Positions 18,327 through 25,236 of a stretch of 64,000 nt of DNA are shown piece after piece (the stretch's first letter is position 1; the number at the start of each line of letters is the position of its first letter). The stretch is from Larkinella sp051857545 (lineage in GTDB: Bacteria > Bacteroidota > Bacteroidia > Cytophagales > Spirosomataceae). A program made the translations under genes and the position numbers. The notes under the pieces were generated by a model. The model saw only the letters and a program-made list of their open reading frames with translations. It was not told the origin of the DNA and made no database searches. Location: positions 620,001 to 684,000 of the forward strand of contig NZ_JBPZHB010000001.1 in NCBI RefSeq assembly GCF_051857545.1, written 5' to 3'.

Positions 18327-18366
18327 ATGTCTGAAATGAGGAAAAGGATGTCCGAAATGCGTTAAC
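18327..18366 (+). promoter_or_regulatory. Conserved upstream element, copy 3 (tandem direct repeat)
   Basis: ATGTCTGAAATGAG (18327-18340) and ATGTCCGAAATGCG (18348-18361) match at 12 of 14 positions with a 21-bp period, and GTTAA follows. This two-turn tandem layout is typical of LytTR operators. It stands directly before the LytTR gene, suggesting autoregulation. Confidence 0.5.
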
Positions 18367-18426
18367 TGAAAAAGGGGGAATCGGGGCTCTTTTGCAGGAA
18401 TGAATGGCTCCCTTATTCACGTACTT

Positions 18427-18843
18427 ATGCCCCAACCTTTTTACGCCGGCAACCCGATCAGTCAATCAGCCGATTTGACCTTTAACCCATCCGAAAGCAT
18501 GCTCACGATGCACTGTCGAAAAACGGGGCCGATCAGCCTTCCCGTAGCCGATCTGATGTTTTTACAGGCCACCGGCAACTACTGCTGGCTGCACTGGAAG
18601 AATGGGCAACGATTGCTGCTGCCCCGGACCTTAAAATACTACGAACCCCAATTGCCCGATGCACTGTTTGTTCGCCCACACCACAACTGCATTGTCAACA
18701 TCCGCTACATTGAGCGCATGGAACGGATTTATCCGGATAAAGGGGGATTGATTCATTTGCGGTCGGGTGTGGCGCTACCCATCTCGCGTCGGCGGTGGCT
18801 GGCCATCCGGGAGCTTTATAAACAACTGAAGACCGATTCCTGA
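18427..18843 (+). CDS. Stand-alone LytTR DNA-binding regulator
   Basis: Transcription regulator of 138 residues made of little more than a LytTR DNA-binding domain, with no receiver. The domain core is visible from ISLPVADLMFLQATGNYCWLHW to FVRPHHNCIVNIRYIERMER and ends with SGVALPISRRRW. The frame opens at ATG 18400. ATG 18427 is preferred because the tandem element ending at 18366 would put transcription initiation near 18400. The gene converges on the second hybrid sensor, 11 bp apart. The conserved elements at 10348, 17864 and 18327 suggest that it controls itself and the giant surface protein. This is inferred and not shown. Confidence 0.82.
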   Translation: MPQPFYAGNPISQSADLTFNPSESMLTMHCRKTGPISLPVADLMFLQATGNYCWLHWKNGQRLLLPRTLKYYEPQLPDALFVRPHHNCIVNIRYIERMERIYPDKGGLIHLRSGVALPISRRRWLAIRELYKQLKTDS

Positions 18844-18854
18844 TCCGAAGAGCT

Positions 18855-21578
18855 TCAAACCCCAACTGGCGATTTGCGGTATTCGGAAGGGGTCTGTTTG
18901 GTGTGTTGCTTAAAAAACGTCGTGAAGTAGGCGGGTGAGCTAAAACCGGTTTCACCGGCGATTTCCGACATCGCTTTGTTGGTCTCCACCAGCAATACCT
19001 TGGCTTTTTTCAGGCGGATTTCGGTAAAATACTCATTGACATTTTTATCGAGCATGGCCTGTACTTTCCGGTAGAGCTGAACGCGCGAAACGCCCATTTC
19101 GCGGCTCAGTTGCTCGACACCAAACGACGGATCAGCCAGATTCTGCTCGATGAGGGCGGTGAGTTCGTTCAGGAACTTTTTCTCCTGGCGGTTTTCGGTT
19201 TTCGTCAGGTAATCACCCATATACCGTTTCTGCCATTTTTCCCGGTTGTTCAACGCCGTCCGGATCGTTTCGAGCAAATACGTAATCAGAAACGGTTTGG
19301 CGATGTAGGCATCGGCTCCGGCGCGGGTGCCTTCGATGCGGTTTTCCATCTGGCCCTTGGCCGTGAGCAGAATAACCGGGATGGTCGAGGTTCGGAAGTC
19401 ACTCTTGATGCGCTGGGTCAGTTGCAAACCGTCCATGCCCGGCAGCATAACATCGCTGATAATTAGGTCGGGTACGGTTTCCAGAACGGTCTCCCAGCCT
19501 TTTTCGGCGGTTGTTTCGGCCACAACCTCAAATTCTTCACTGAGCCGGGTGGTCAGGTACTGCCGCAATTCGTCGTGGTCTTCGATGAGCACCAGTGTAC
19601 CGGTTTTTCGGGTAACCGGGGCTACAGGGGTGGCGGGCGTCAGCGTTCCTTCGTCGTCGTCCAGCAACAGGGGCAGCGTGCGGGTACCGGGGATTTCTTC
19701 CTGTTGGGTCGGGTCCAGATGCGCATTGCCCAGCGGCAGCAGAATGGTGAAAGTTGTACCCTGGTCTTTCTCCGAGCGGACGTCTATTTCGCCGTAATGC
19801 AGGTGAACAAATTCCCGCGAAAGGGCCAGCCCGACGCCGTTGCCGAGGTTAAAGTGTTTGGGAGCCGTATAGAACAAATCAAAGGCGTGGGCCTGTTCTT
19901 CGGCGTTCATGCCCGCCCCGTTGTCCTGCACCTGAATCCGCGCCCGGTTGTCGCACAGATCGACCCGAACGTGAATGAGCCCGCCTTTCGAGGTGTATTT
20001 GAACGCATTTGACAGCAGATTGAACAGCACTTTATCCAGTTTTTCGCGGTCGAACCACACCATGAGCATCGATTGCGCGGGAATGAATTGCAGGTCGATG
20101 TGGTTTTTCTCGGCTTTTCGGCGAAAATCGCTCACAATGTCCCGGATAAACGCCACCAGATCCTGTTCGCCGGCCTGCAAAAGCAGTTTGCCGGCGTCGG
20201 TTTTTCGCAAATCCAGCATCTGATCAACCAGCCGCAACAGGCGGTACGCGTTTTTTCGAATGAGCGATAAATTCGCCTTGAGTTCGTAGGGGTTGACGGT
20301 TTTCTTCGCCAGCAGGTCTTCGGCCGGGGTCAGAATCAGGTTGAGGGGCGTGTTGAACTCGTGGGAGATGTACGAATAAAACCGCAGTTTTTCCTCCGTT
20401 GCCAGCCGGGCCTGGGCCGATACGGCTTCGATGCGATCTTTCTGTTCGCTGATTTCAACGTTTTGTTTGGCCAGAATCTGGTAAGCGGCCTGTTTTTGCC
20501 GGACGAGATACAGAGCCCAGGCCCCGAGCAGAATGACCACGAACAAACTGGCCAGGGTGACATACAGCGTGTTGCGCTGGGTCAGATACGTCTGTTTTAA
20601 TTCGTCGATTCGCTGGCTTTGCTTTTCAATATCCTGCTGCTGGCTGAGGAGTTTGTCGCTCTGGGCTTTGATGGCCCGCACGTTGGATGCGTCAATCTGG
20701 ATCGAATTCAGGGTCGTTTCGCGCCGAACGGCTTTGCCAGCCAACACCTGCACGGCGGTTTCGATGGCTTCCTCCCCGCCGGTTGGATACAGAAACGACG
20801 CTTTCAGGAGTCCGTCGGTCACGAGTTGCATGCCGCCTTGTGGACCAGGCAGGGCATCGATTCCGACAAACTCAAGCTGATTCGTCAGGCCGTGTTGTTT
20901 GCAGACTTCGTAGACGCCAAGGGCCATGACGTCGTTGTGGGCGAAAACCAGGTCGGCTTTTTGAAGGGCTGCGAGGTTGGCCTCAGCCCGGTGGCGGGCG
21001 GTGTCGCGTTCCCATTCGCCGTCCAGTTCGGCCACCACGCGGATTCCGGGAAACCGGGCGAGTTGTTGCTGCAAACCCCGGTGTCGTTCCTGAGCGGGCG
21101 ACGAACCGGCCAACCCTTTTACCTCGATCACGGCGCCTTTTCCCTTGAGGTGATTGCCGATGAACGCACCAGCCAGCCGCCCAATTTCGAAATTGTCGCC
21201 CCCGATGTAGGCATTGTAGGATTCCGAATCGATCCGCCGGTCGAGGACAATAACCGGGATGCCTTGCTTAAAAACGGCATCGACGGCTTTGGTAATGGGC
21301 GCGGTTTCGTTGGGCGAGATAATTAGTAAATCGATTCCCCGGCTGGTAAGTGATTGAATTTGAGCGATTTGTTTCTCGGTGCTGTTGCCCGCATCTTCAT
21401 ACAACAGGGTGTAATCGGGATGAAACGACAGTGCCCGTTTCATGTCACTGAGCATGGTTTGCCGCCACTGATCGGCGCCGGTGCATTGCGAAAAGCCAAT
21501 GGTAAATTTCTTGTCCTGCGGTTTTGAACAGGAACTCCCCAAAAAGAAGATGAAAAGAAAAAAGAGACTATATTTCAT
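18855..21578 (-). CDS. Hybrid sensor/AraC regulator with periplasmic-binding-protein input
   Basis: HTCS-type regulator of 907 residues. A lipoprotein-like N-terminus (FFLGSSCSK, Cys 17) is followed by a LacI/RbsB-like sugar-binding domain (about 24-300: KFTIGFSQCTGADQW, VIVLDRRIDSESYNAYIGGDN, VFAHNDVMALG). Next come a coiled coil (305-333), a membrane helix (337-358), HisKA with His 406 (YISHEFNTPL), an HATPase, a receiver with Asp 709 (LIISDVMLPGMDG) and a C-terminal AraC HTH. The input domain suggests a free monosaccharide ligand, as in Bacteroides fructose sensors. No sugar operon is adjacent, so the target is unknown. A strong promoter lies upstream. Confidence 0.93.
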   Translation of the reverse strand: MKYSLFFLFIFFLGSSCSKPQDKKFTIGFSQCTGADQWRQTMLSDMKRALSFHPDYTLLYEDAGNSTEKQIAQIQSLTSRGIDLLIISPNETAPITKAVDAVFKQGIPVIVLDRRIDSESYNAYIGGDNFEIGRLAGAFIGNHLKGKGAVIEVKGLAGSSPAQERHRGLQQQLARFPGIRVVAELDGEWERDTARHRAEANLAALQKADLVFAHNDVMALGVYEVCKQHGLTNQLEFVGIDALPGPQGGMQLVTDGLLKASFLYPTGGEEAIETAVQVLAGKAVRRETTLNSIQIDASNVRAIKAQSDKLLSQQQDIEKQSQRIDELKQTYLTQRNTLYVTLASLFVVILLGAWALYLVRQKQAAYQILAKQNVEISEQKDRIEAVSAQARLATEEKLRFYSYISHEFNTPLNLILTPAEDLLAKKTVNPYELKANLSLIRKNAYRLLRLVDQMLDLRKTDAGKLLLQAGEQDLVAFIRDIVSDFRRKAEKNHIDLQFIPAQSMLMVWFDREKLDKVLFNLLSNAFKYTSKGGLIHVRVDLCDNRARIQVQDNGAGMNAEEQAHAFDLFYTAPKHFNLGNGVGLALSREFVHLHYGEIDVRSEKDQGTTFTILLPLGNAHLDPTQQEEIPGTRTLPLLLDDDEGTLTPATPVAPVTRKTGTLVLIEDHDELRQYLTTRLSEEFEVVAETTAEKGWETVLETVPDLIISDVMLPGMDGLQLTQRIKSDFRTSTIPVILLTAKGQMENRIEGTRAGADAYIAKPFLITYLLETIRTALNNREKWQKRYMGDYLTKTENRQEKKFLNELTALIEQNLADPSFGVEQLSREMGVSRVQLYRKVQAMLDKNVNEYFTEIRLKKAKVLLVETNKAMSEIAGETGFSSPAYFTTFFKQHTKQTPSEYRKSPVGV

Positions 21579-21614
21579 CTTTTTCTGTCATTAATGCTAT
21601 TTGTCCAGCCTAAT

Positions 21615-21645
21615 CAAAAGTAGGGGTATTCTGTGTGAAATCAAA
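21615..21645 (-). promoter_or_regulatory. Bacteroidetes-type promoter of the second hybrid sensor
   Basis: On the minus strand TTTG (21645-21642), 19 nt, then TACTTTTG (21622-21615). This is an exact match to the Bacteroidetes primary sigma consensus TTTG-N19-TAnnTTTG. It predicts a leader of about 30 nt before the ATG at 21578. Confidence 0.8.
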
Positions 21646-21937
21646 CTCTGCGTCGGCCCGGTTTTCAGGGACTTTTGGGCACTGACAGATTCGTTCTATT
21701 CGGAAAAAAATCCGTAGAAGCGGCTAAAAAGGTAACTAAGCTTTTCTTTTGAAGGCAATGCGGGAGATAATGAACTTATTTGCCGGGAAGCGAATTAAAA
21801 ATATAGTACCTTGCCAGCCAGAAAGCCGCTTCCCTGCCAGATCCCAGATCTTCTCCCATCGAAAAAGCCTCCGGATAGACGGGAAAGCCGTATACTGGCT
21901 GATCAAACTCATTTTCCACTAAAACAACCACCACATT
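21646..21937 (+). other. Intergenic region before the cold-shock gene
   Basis: No gene is seen. A TTTG at 21779 followed 19 nt later by TATAGTAC is a weak promoter candidate. It would give a leader of about 120 nt, and long leaders are common for cold-shock mRNAs. Confidence 0.3.
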
Positions 21938-22393
21938 ATGGGTAGAACTCAAGAGACGTTTAATAAAAAGGAAAAAGAAAAGAACCGGCAAAAGAAGAAT
22001 AAGGAAAAGGCGGAAAAGAAGGAAGAACGGAAAGCCAATTCGGATAAAGGAAAAGGTCTGGACGAAATGATGGCGTACGTCGATGAAAACGGTAATATCT
22101 CGTCGTCGCCCCCGGATCTTCGGAAGAAGAAAACTATCAATACGGAAGATATACAGATTGGGGTTTCCAGACAAGAACCGGGTGTCCCACAGGAAGTTAT
22201 CAGAAAAGGTACGGTTACGTTCTTTAACGAATCGAAAGGCTACGGTTTTATCAAGGATCAGGAAACGCAGGATAGTGTTTTTGTACACATCAGCGGTTTG
22301 GTCGACGCGGTGAAAGACGGCGATAAAGTAACGTTTGAAGTGGAAATGACCGCCAAAGGTCCCAACGCCCGTGATGTCAAGAAATCCGTTTGA
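21938..22393 (+). CDS. Cold-shock-domain protein with charged N-terminal extension
   Basis: RNA/DNA-binding protein of 151 residues. The C-terminal 65 residues are a normal cold-shock domain: RKGTVTFFNESKGYGFIKD with RNP1 (KGYGFI) and RNP2 (VFVHIS). About 75 residues before it are extremely rich in Lys and Glu (KKEKEKNRQKKNKEKAEKKEE), followed by a short MMAYVDENGNISSSPPD linker. Classic CspA proteins are about 70 residues, so this is a long variant found in Bacteroidota. It probably acts as an RNA chaperone with extra nonspecific RNA binding through the basic tail. It is monocistronic, with a terminator. Confidence 0.88.
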   Translation: MGRTQETFNKKEKEKNRQKKNKEKAEKKEERKANSDKGKGLDEMMAYVDENGNISSSPPDLRKKKTINTEDIQIGVSRQEPGVPQEVIRKGTVTFFNESKGYGFIKDQETQDSVFVHISGLVDAVKDGDKVTFEVEMTAKGPNARDVKKSV

Positions 22394-22435
22394 GACGGTT
22401 TTTAGAGCAGTACGTTGAAAATCTTCGTTTAGCAG

Positions 22436-22466
22436 AAACCCGGCCTGAGTGTCGGGTTTTGTTTTT
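22436..22466 (+). terminator. Terminator of the cold-shock gene
   Basis: Stem AACCCG / CGGGTT around a CCTGAG-containing loop, followed by a T-rich tract with one G, about 44 bp past the stop codon. Confidence 0.75.
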
Positions 22467-22499
22467 GGTGGTGGTTCCATCACGGTGTTAATGGCAATG

Positions 22500-22642
22500 T
22501 CGGTGTCGTGCCGGTGCCATGGCATAGCCATAGGGCGATGCCCTATGCTAATGATGATGCCCCGTTGGGGCGCGATGCAGCGAACAATTCCACATCCCGC
22601 CCTGAAAGGGCATCATCACTAGCACGGGGCAACGCCCTGTGG
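22500..22642 (+). repeat. REP-like palindrome cluster
   Basis: Several short GC palindromes occur in a row: CATAGGGCGATGCCCTATG, GCCCCGTTGGGGC, GCCCTGAAAGGGC and CGGGGCAACGCCCTG. This is the type of element commonly associated with IS200-like (REP-associated) transposases in Bacteroidota. It lies 320 bp before such a transposase. Confidence 0.65.
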
Positions 22643-22643
22643 C

Positions 22644-22840
22644 ATCATCCGCACCATCGCCCCGAACATGGGATCATCCGCACCATCGCCCCGAACATGG
22701 GATCATCCGCACCATCGTTCCGAACATGGCATCATCCGCACCATCGTCCCGAACATGGGATCATCCCGAAACATGGGATCGTCCCGAAACATGGGATCAT
22801 CCCAAACATGGGATCGTCTCGAACATGGCATCGATATGGC
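22644..22840 (+). repeat. Tandem array of 29-bp and 18/17-bp units
   Basis: Four 29-bp units start at 22644, 22673, 22702 and 22731. Four shorter units start at 22760, 22778, 22796 and 22813 (18, 18, 17 and 17 bp). All end in a GAACATGGG/C-like core, with AAACATGGG in the short forms; the short units lack an internal ATCCGCACC-like stretch. A degenerate end follows at 22830-22840. The array has no spacers and is not a CRISPR. Confidence 0.85.
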
Positions 22841-22847
22841 ATTATAA

Positions 22848-22855
22848 TAGGTTTG
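22848..22855 (+). promoter_or_regulatory. Possible -7 promoter box of the transposase
   Basis: TAGGTTTG fits TAnnTTTG exactly, just after the tandem array. No -33 box is seen. Confidence 0.35.
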
Positions 22856-22965
22856 TGGCAGGTGATGAACAATCGCCCTAAACTCGATTTGGGTTCAGGG
22901 CATTACTTTTTGCAGGGCTTATCGTCTAATGATTTAATCGTGCAAACCATTAAATCAGGTACACC

Positions 22966-23418
22966 ATGCCACAATCCTTAACCCAGGTGTATGTTCACCT
23001 GGTCTTCAGCACCAAATACCGTGCGCCGATCATCGGCGATGAAGTGAAAGACGAATTGTATGCCTATCTCGGCGGTATTTGCAGGCAACTGGAATGCAAT
23101 CCCGTAAAAATTGGCGGCTACTACGACCATGTGCATATTCTGTGCGTTTTGTCGAAGAAGATCGCCCTCATGAAGTTGCTGGAAGAGGTGAAGAAAAGCT
23201 CGTCCAAATGGATGAAGACGAAAGGCCACACCTACCGGAATTTTTATTGGCAGGACGGGTATGGCGCGTTCTCGGTGAATCCGTCGCAGGTCGATGCCGT
23301 AGTGCGGTATATCAGCAATCAATACCAGCAGCACAGCAGCACTACGTTTCAGGACGAATGCCGGGGCATCTTTCAAAAATACGGTATGGCGTATGATGAG
23401 CGGTATGTGTGGGATTGA
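22966..23418 (+). CDS. IS200/IS605-like Y1 transposase (REP-associated type)
   Basis: Single-strand HUH transposase of 150 residues, the usual size. It has the start VYVHLVFSTKYRAPII, the metal-binding HUH motif YDHVHILC (about residues 53-60) and the C-terminal helix VVRYISNQYQQH carrying the presumed catalytic Tyr. There is no accessory TnpB gene. REP-like palindromes lie upstream and no flanking IS left/right ends are obvious, so this may be a domesticated REP-associated (RAYT-like) enzyme and not a mobile IS. It looks intact. Confidence 0.88.
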   Translation: MPQSLTQVYVHLVFSTKYRAPIIGDEVKDELYAYLGGICRQLECNPVKIGGYYDHVHILCVLSKKIALMKLLEEVKKSSSKWMKTKGHTYRNFYWQDGYGAFSVNPSQVDAVVRYISNQYQQHSSTTFQDECRGIFQKYGMAYDERYVWD

Positions 23419-23862
23419 TTACGCGCCTTTTTCCGCCAGTTCTTTTACTTTGTTCAGGGCCGTTGGCCAGGTGTTCAGAAAGTAAGCTTTGTCCTGTTCC
23501 GTAACGTCCAGATCAACCGTCAGTTCGGTTTGTCCATCGACAGTTTTGAGGGTATAATTTTCGTGGGCGCCCGCCCATAATCTGGTGGCTTCACTGTCGT
23601 AGTCTTCAACCCCGTTTTTGATAACACCCAGGTGTTTGAACGACATCAATTCGTTGGGCCGGTTGGCGGCAATCGAAGAAATCATTCCTTCGTGTTCTCC
23701 GCCCAGAAAGAGTACTTTACTGCCTTCTTTCCAATCCGTCTCTACCCGCGAATCTTGACTGAAAACCGCCGTCCATACCGGATAGGTCGCATCGTTCCAG
23801 AGGATATTCCACACGGTTTCCCGCGAGGCATCGATCAAAATGGTATATTCCAGCTTTTCCAT
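23419..23862 (-). CDS. SRPBCC-family protein (AHSA1-like)
   Basis: START/Bet v1-like fold protein of 147 residues, similar to the activator-of-Hsp90-ATPase-1 homologue family of bacteria. The opening MEKLEYTILIDASRETVWNILWNDATYPVWTAVF and the closing FLNTWPTALNKVKELAE are typical. ATG 23862 is chosen because the upstream in-frame extension looks noncoding. The family binds hydrophobic ligands or partners, and the exact role is unknown. Its stop touches the transposase stop in convergent orientation. Confidence 0.85.
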   Translation of the reverse strand: MEKLEYTILIDASRETVWNILWNDATYPVWTAVFSQDSRVETDWKEGSKVLFLGGEHEGMISSIAANRPNELMSFKHLGVIKNGVEDYDSEATRLWAGAHENYTLKTVDGQTELTVDLDVTEQDKAYFLNTWPTALNKVKELAEKGA

Positions 23863-24140
23863 GGTGTTGAATAGGGGTTTGGTATAGAACAAAGGTGACG
23901 GTTTTTTTTCGGAATCAGGAGGGGTGAAAACGACAAGTTGAGGGGTTAATTCCGACCGGTTGGCCGACTGAAAATTAAGAAGAGAGGCCATTGCAACGAA
24001 TCGGTTCGAGCCATTCGGAGGTTTTGGAAAGGCTGAAAAAAGACCCATTGGAACCCTTTATCTTTTGGTATAAGTGCTTTGGGGTGGCTTTCATGCATTA
24101 ATTACAAAGTAGTTTTCAGGTGTTTCATTTTTTTGCGTGC

Positions 24141-24179
24141 TTTGCGACATAGTATCTGCAGAGTATACTATGTCGCAAA
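24141..24179 (+). promoter_or_regulatory. Perfect 15-bp dyad before the HD-domain gene
   Basis: TTTGCGACATAGTAT (24141-24155) and its exact reverse complement (24165-24179) surround a 9-nt loop and end 21 bp before the ATG at 24201. It could be an operator or a 5' hairpin. The rest of the 23863-24200 gap shows no gene. Confidence 0.55.
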
Positions 24180-24200
24180 ACGTAACCTGCCCGCCGATTC

Positions 24201-24731
24201 ATGAACTACCCCCATCCCTCCATTGAAGCCTTGCTGCAAACCTTCAAACCCGTCATTGGCGCAGATTATGACAGATACCGCAACCACGTCTATCGGGTTT
24301 TTCTGAATTGCCTTTTGCTGGATCGAGACCAAACCAACGAAGAAAAATACGCCTTGGCCGTTGTATTTCACGACATCGGCATCTGGACCAATCACACCAT
24401 TGATTATTTAGACCCTTCCGTGGCACAGGCTCGGCAATACCTGACTGAAACCGGGAAACCAGAGTGGATCGAAGAAATTACGCTGATGATTTACTGGCAC
24501 CACAAAATCAGTCCGTATCGCGGTAACTGCGAGAAAACCGTCGAAAACTTCCGGAAAGCGGATTGGATCGATGTGTCGCTGGGTCTGTTGACGTTCGGGG
24601 CCGACCAGCACCAGATCCGGAAAAACCGGGAGCGGCTACCCAACCGGGGTTTTCACTGGTTTCTCACCAAAGAATTAGCGAAGAATTTCTTTGGCCATCC
24701 GCTGAATCCGCTGCCCATGTTTACAAAATAA
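24201..24731 (+). CDS. HD-domain phosphohydrolase-like protein
   Basis: Cytosolic protein of 176 residues with an HD-superfamily metal site. His 29 (RNHVYR), His57-Asp58 (VFHDIGIW) and Asp 121 (KADWID) are in the right order, with a further WHH at 99-101. HD proteins hydrolyse phosphate esters, often nucleotides, but the substrate is unknown here. A perfect dyad lies just upstream, suggesting dedicated regulation. It converges on the nitrate region and is probably unrelated to it. Confidence 0.8.
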   Translation: MNYPHPSIEALLQTFKPVIGADYDRYRNHVYRVFLNCLLLDRDQTNEEKYALAVVFHDIGIWTNHTIDYLDPSVAQARQYLTETGKPEWIEEITLMIYWHHKISPYRGNCEKTVENFRKADWIDVSLGLLTFGADQHQIRKNRERLPNRGFHWFLTKELAKNFFGHPLNPLPMFTK

Positions 24732-24759
24732 GCAGTCTCATCGGCAGCAACGACCGGTT

Positions 24760-25236
24760 TTAAGCCGTAGCAATCCCGAATTCCCGCAAAGCGCGGGGAA
24801 AGTTTTTTCCTTCGTGACCCGACCGGCAGAGCTTGATCAGCGCAAACCGCTGGAGCACATCCAGCCGAATCCACTGCCGGAGGGTCAGGGGCGCACAGTT
24901 GAATTCCAGGGCTTTTTCCTGGACTTCACCGGGAACCTCGCCCAGAATATCCCAGGTTGCCTCCACCGGCGGCAGTTCGCTGACGGTTTTCTGGCAACGC
25001 TCGGCCACCCGCTGAATCAGATACTGGCGGTAGTGTTCGATTTCCGATTCGGTATAACACGGCCGGATCGCCAGTTCGCGTTTTTCATCGACCCGCAGTT
25101 TCACCCATTCCGGGAGTTTCAGCTTGATCCCGCACGTGTCGAGTTTGTAGCGGACAATCATCGGAATGCAGCGAAACGTGTCGACAAAGTCGTTCTCAAA
25201 AGCAAAATACACGGGATCAACAGCCTGTGGTTTCAT
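24760..25236 (-). CDS. Nitrate-reductase-associated protein
   Basis: Protein of 158 residues resembling the 'nitrate reductase associated protein' family, which is found beside assimilatory nitrate reductases, for example in cyanobacteria. It begins with FENDFVDTFRCIPMIVRYKLDTCGIKLKLPEWVKL and has a C-terminal RQWIRLDVLQRFALIKLCR segment. Its function is thought to be in maturation or assembly but is not established. It overlaps the upstream rubredoxin gene by 4 bp (ATGA), so it is the last gene of the nitrate operon. Confidence 0.8.
   Translation of the reverse strand: MKPQAVDPVYFAFENDFVDTFRCIPMIVRYKLDTCGIKLKLPEWVKLRVDEKRELAIRPCYTESEIEHYRQYLIQRVAERCQKTVSELPPVEATWDILGEVPGEVQEKALEFNCAPLTLRQWIRLDVLQRFALIKLCRSGHEGKNFPRALREFGIATA

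Noticed and set aside
22644..22840. CRISPR array
   Set aside because: Units follow each other directly with no unique spacers, unit size changes from 29 to 18 bp, and no cas genes are near.
22508..22981. 157-codon frame across the palindromes and tandem array
   Set aside because: The peptide is only the translated tandem repeat (HGIIRTIAPN-type units). It has no start context and overlaps the transposase start.
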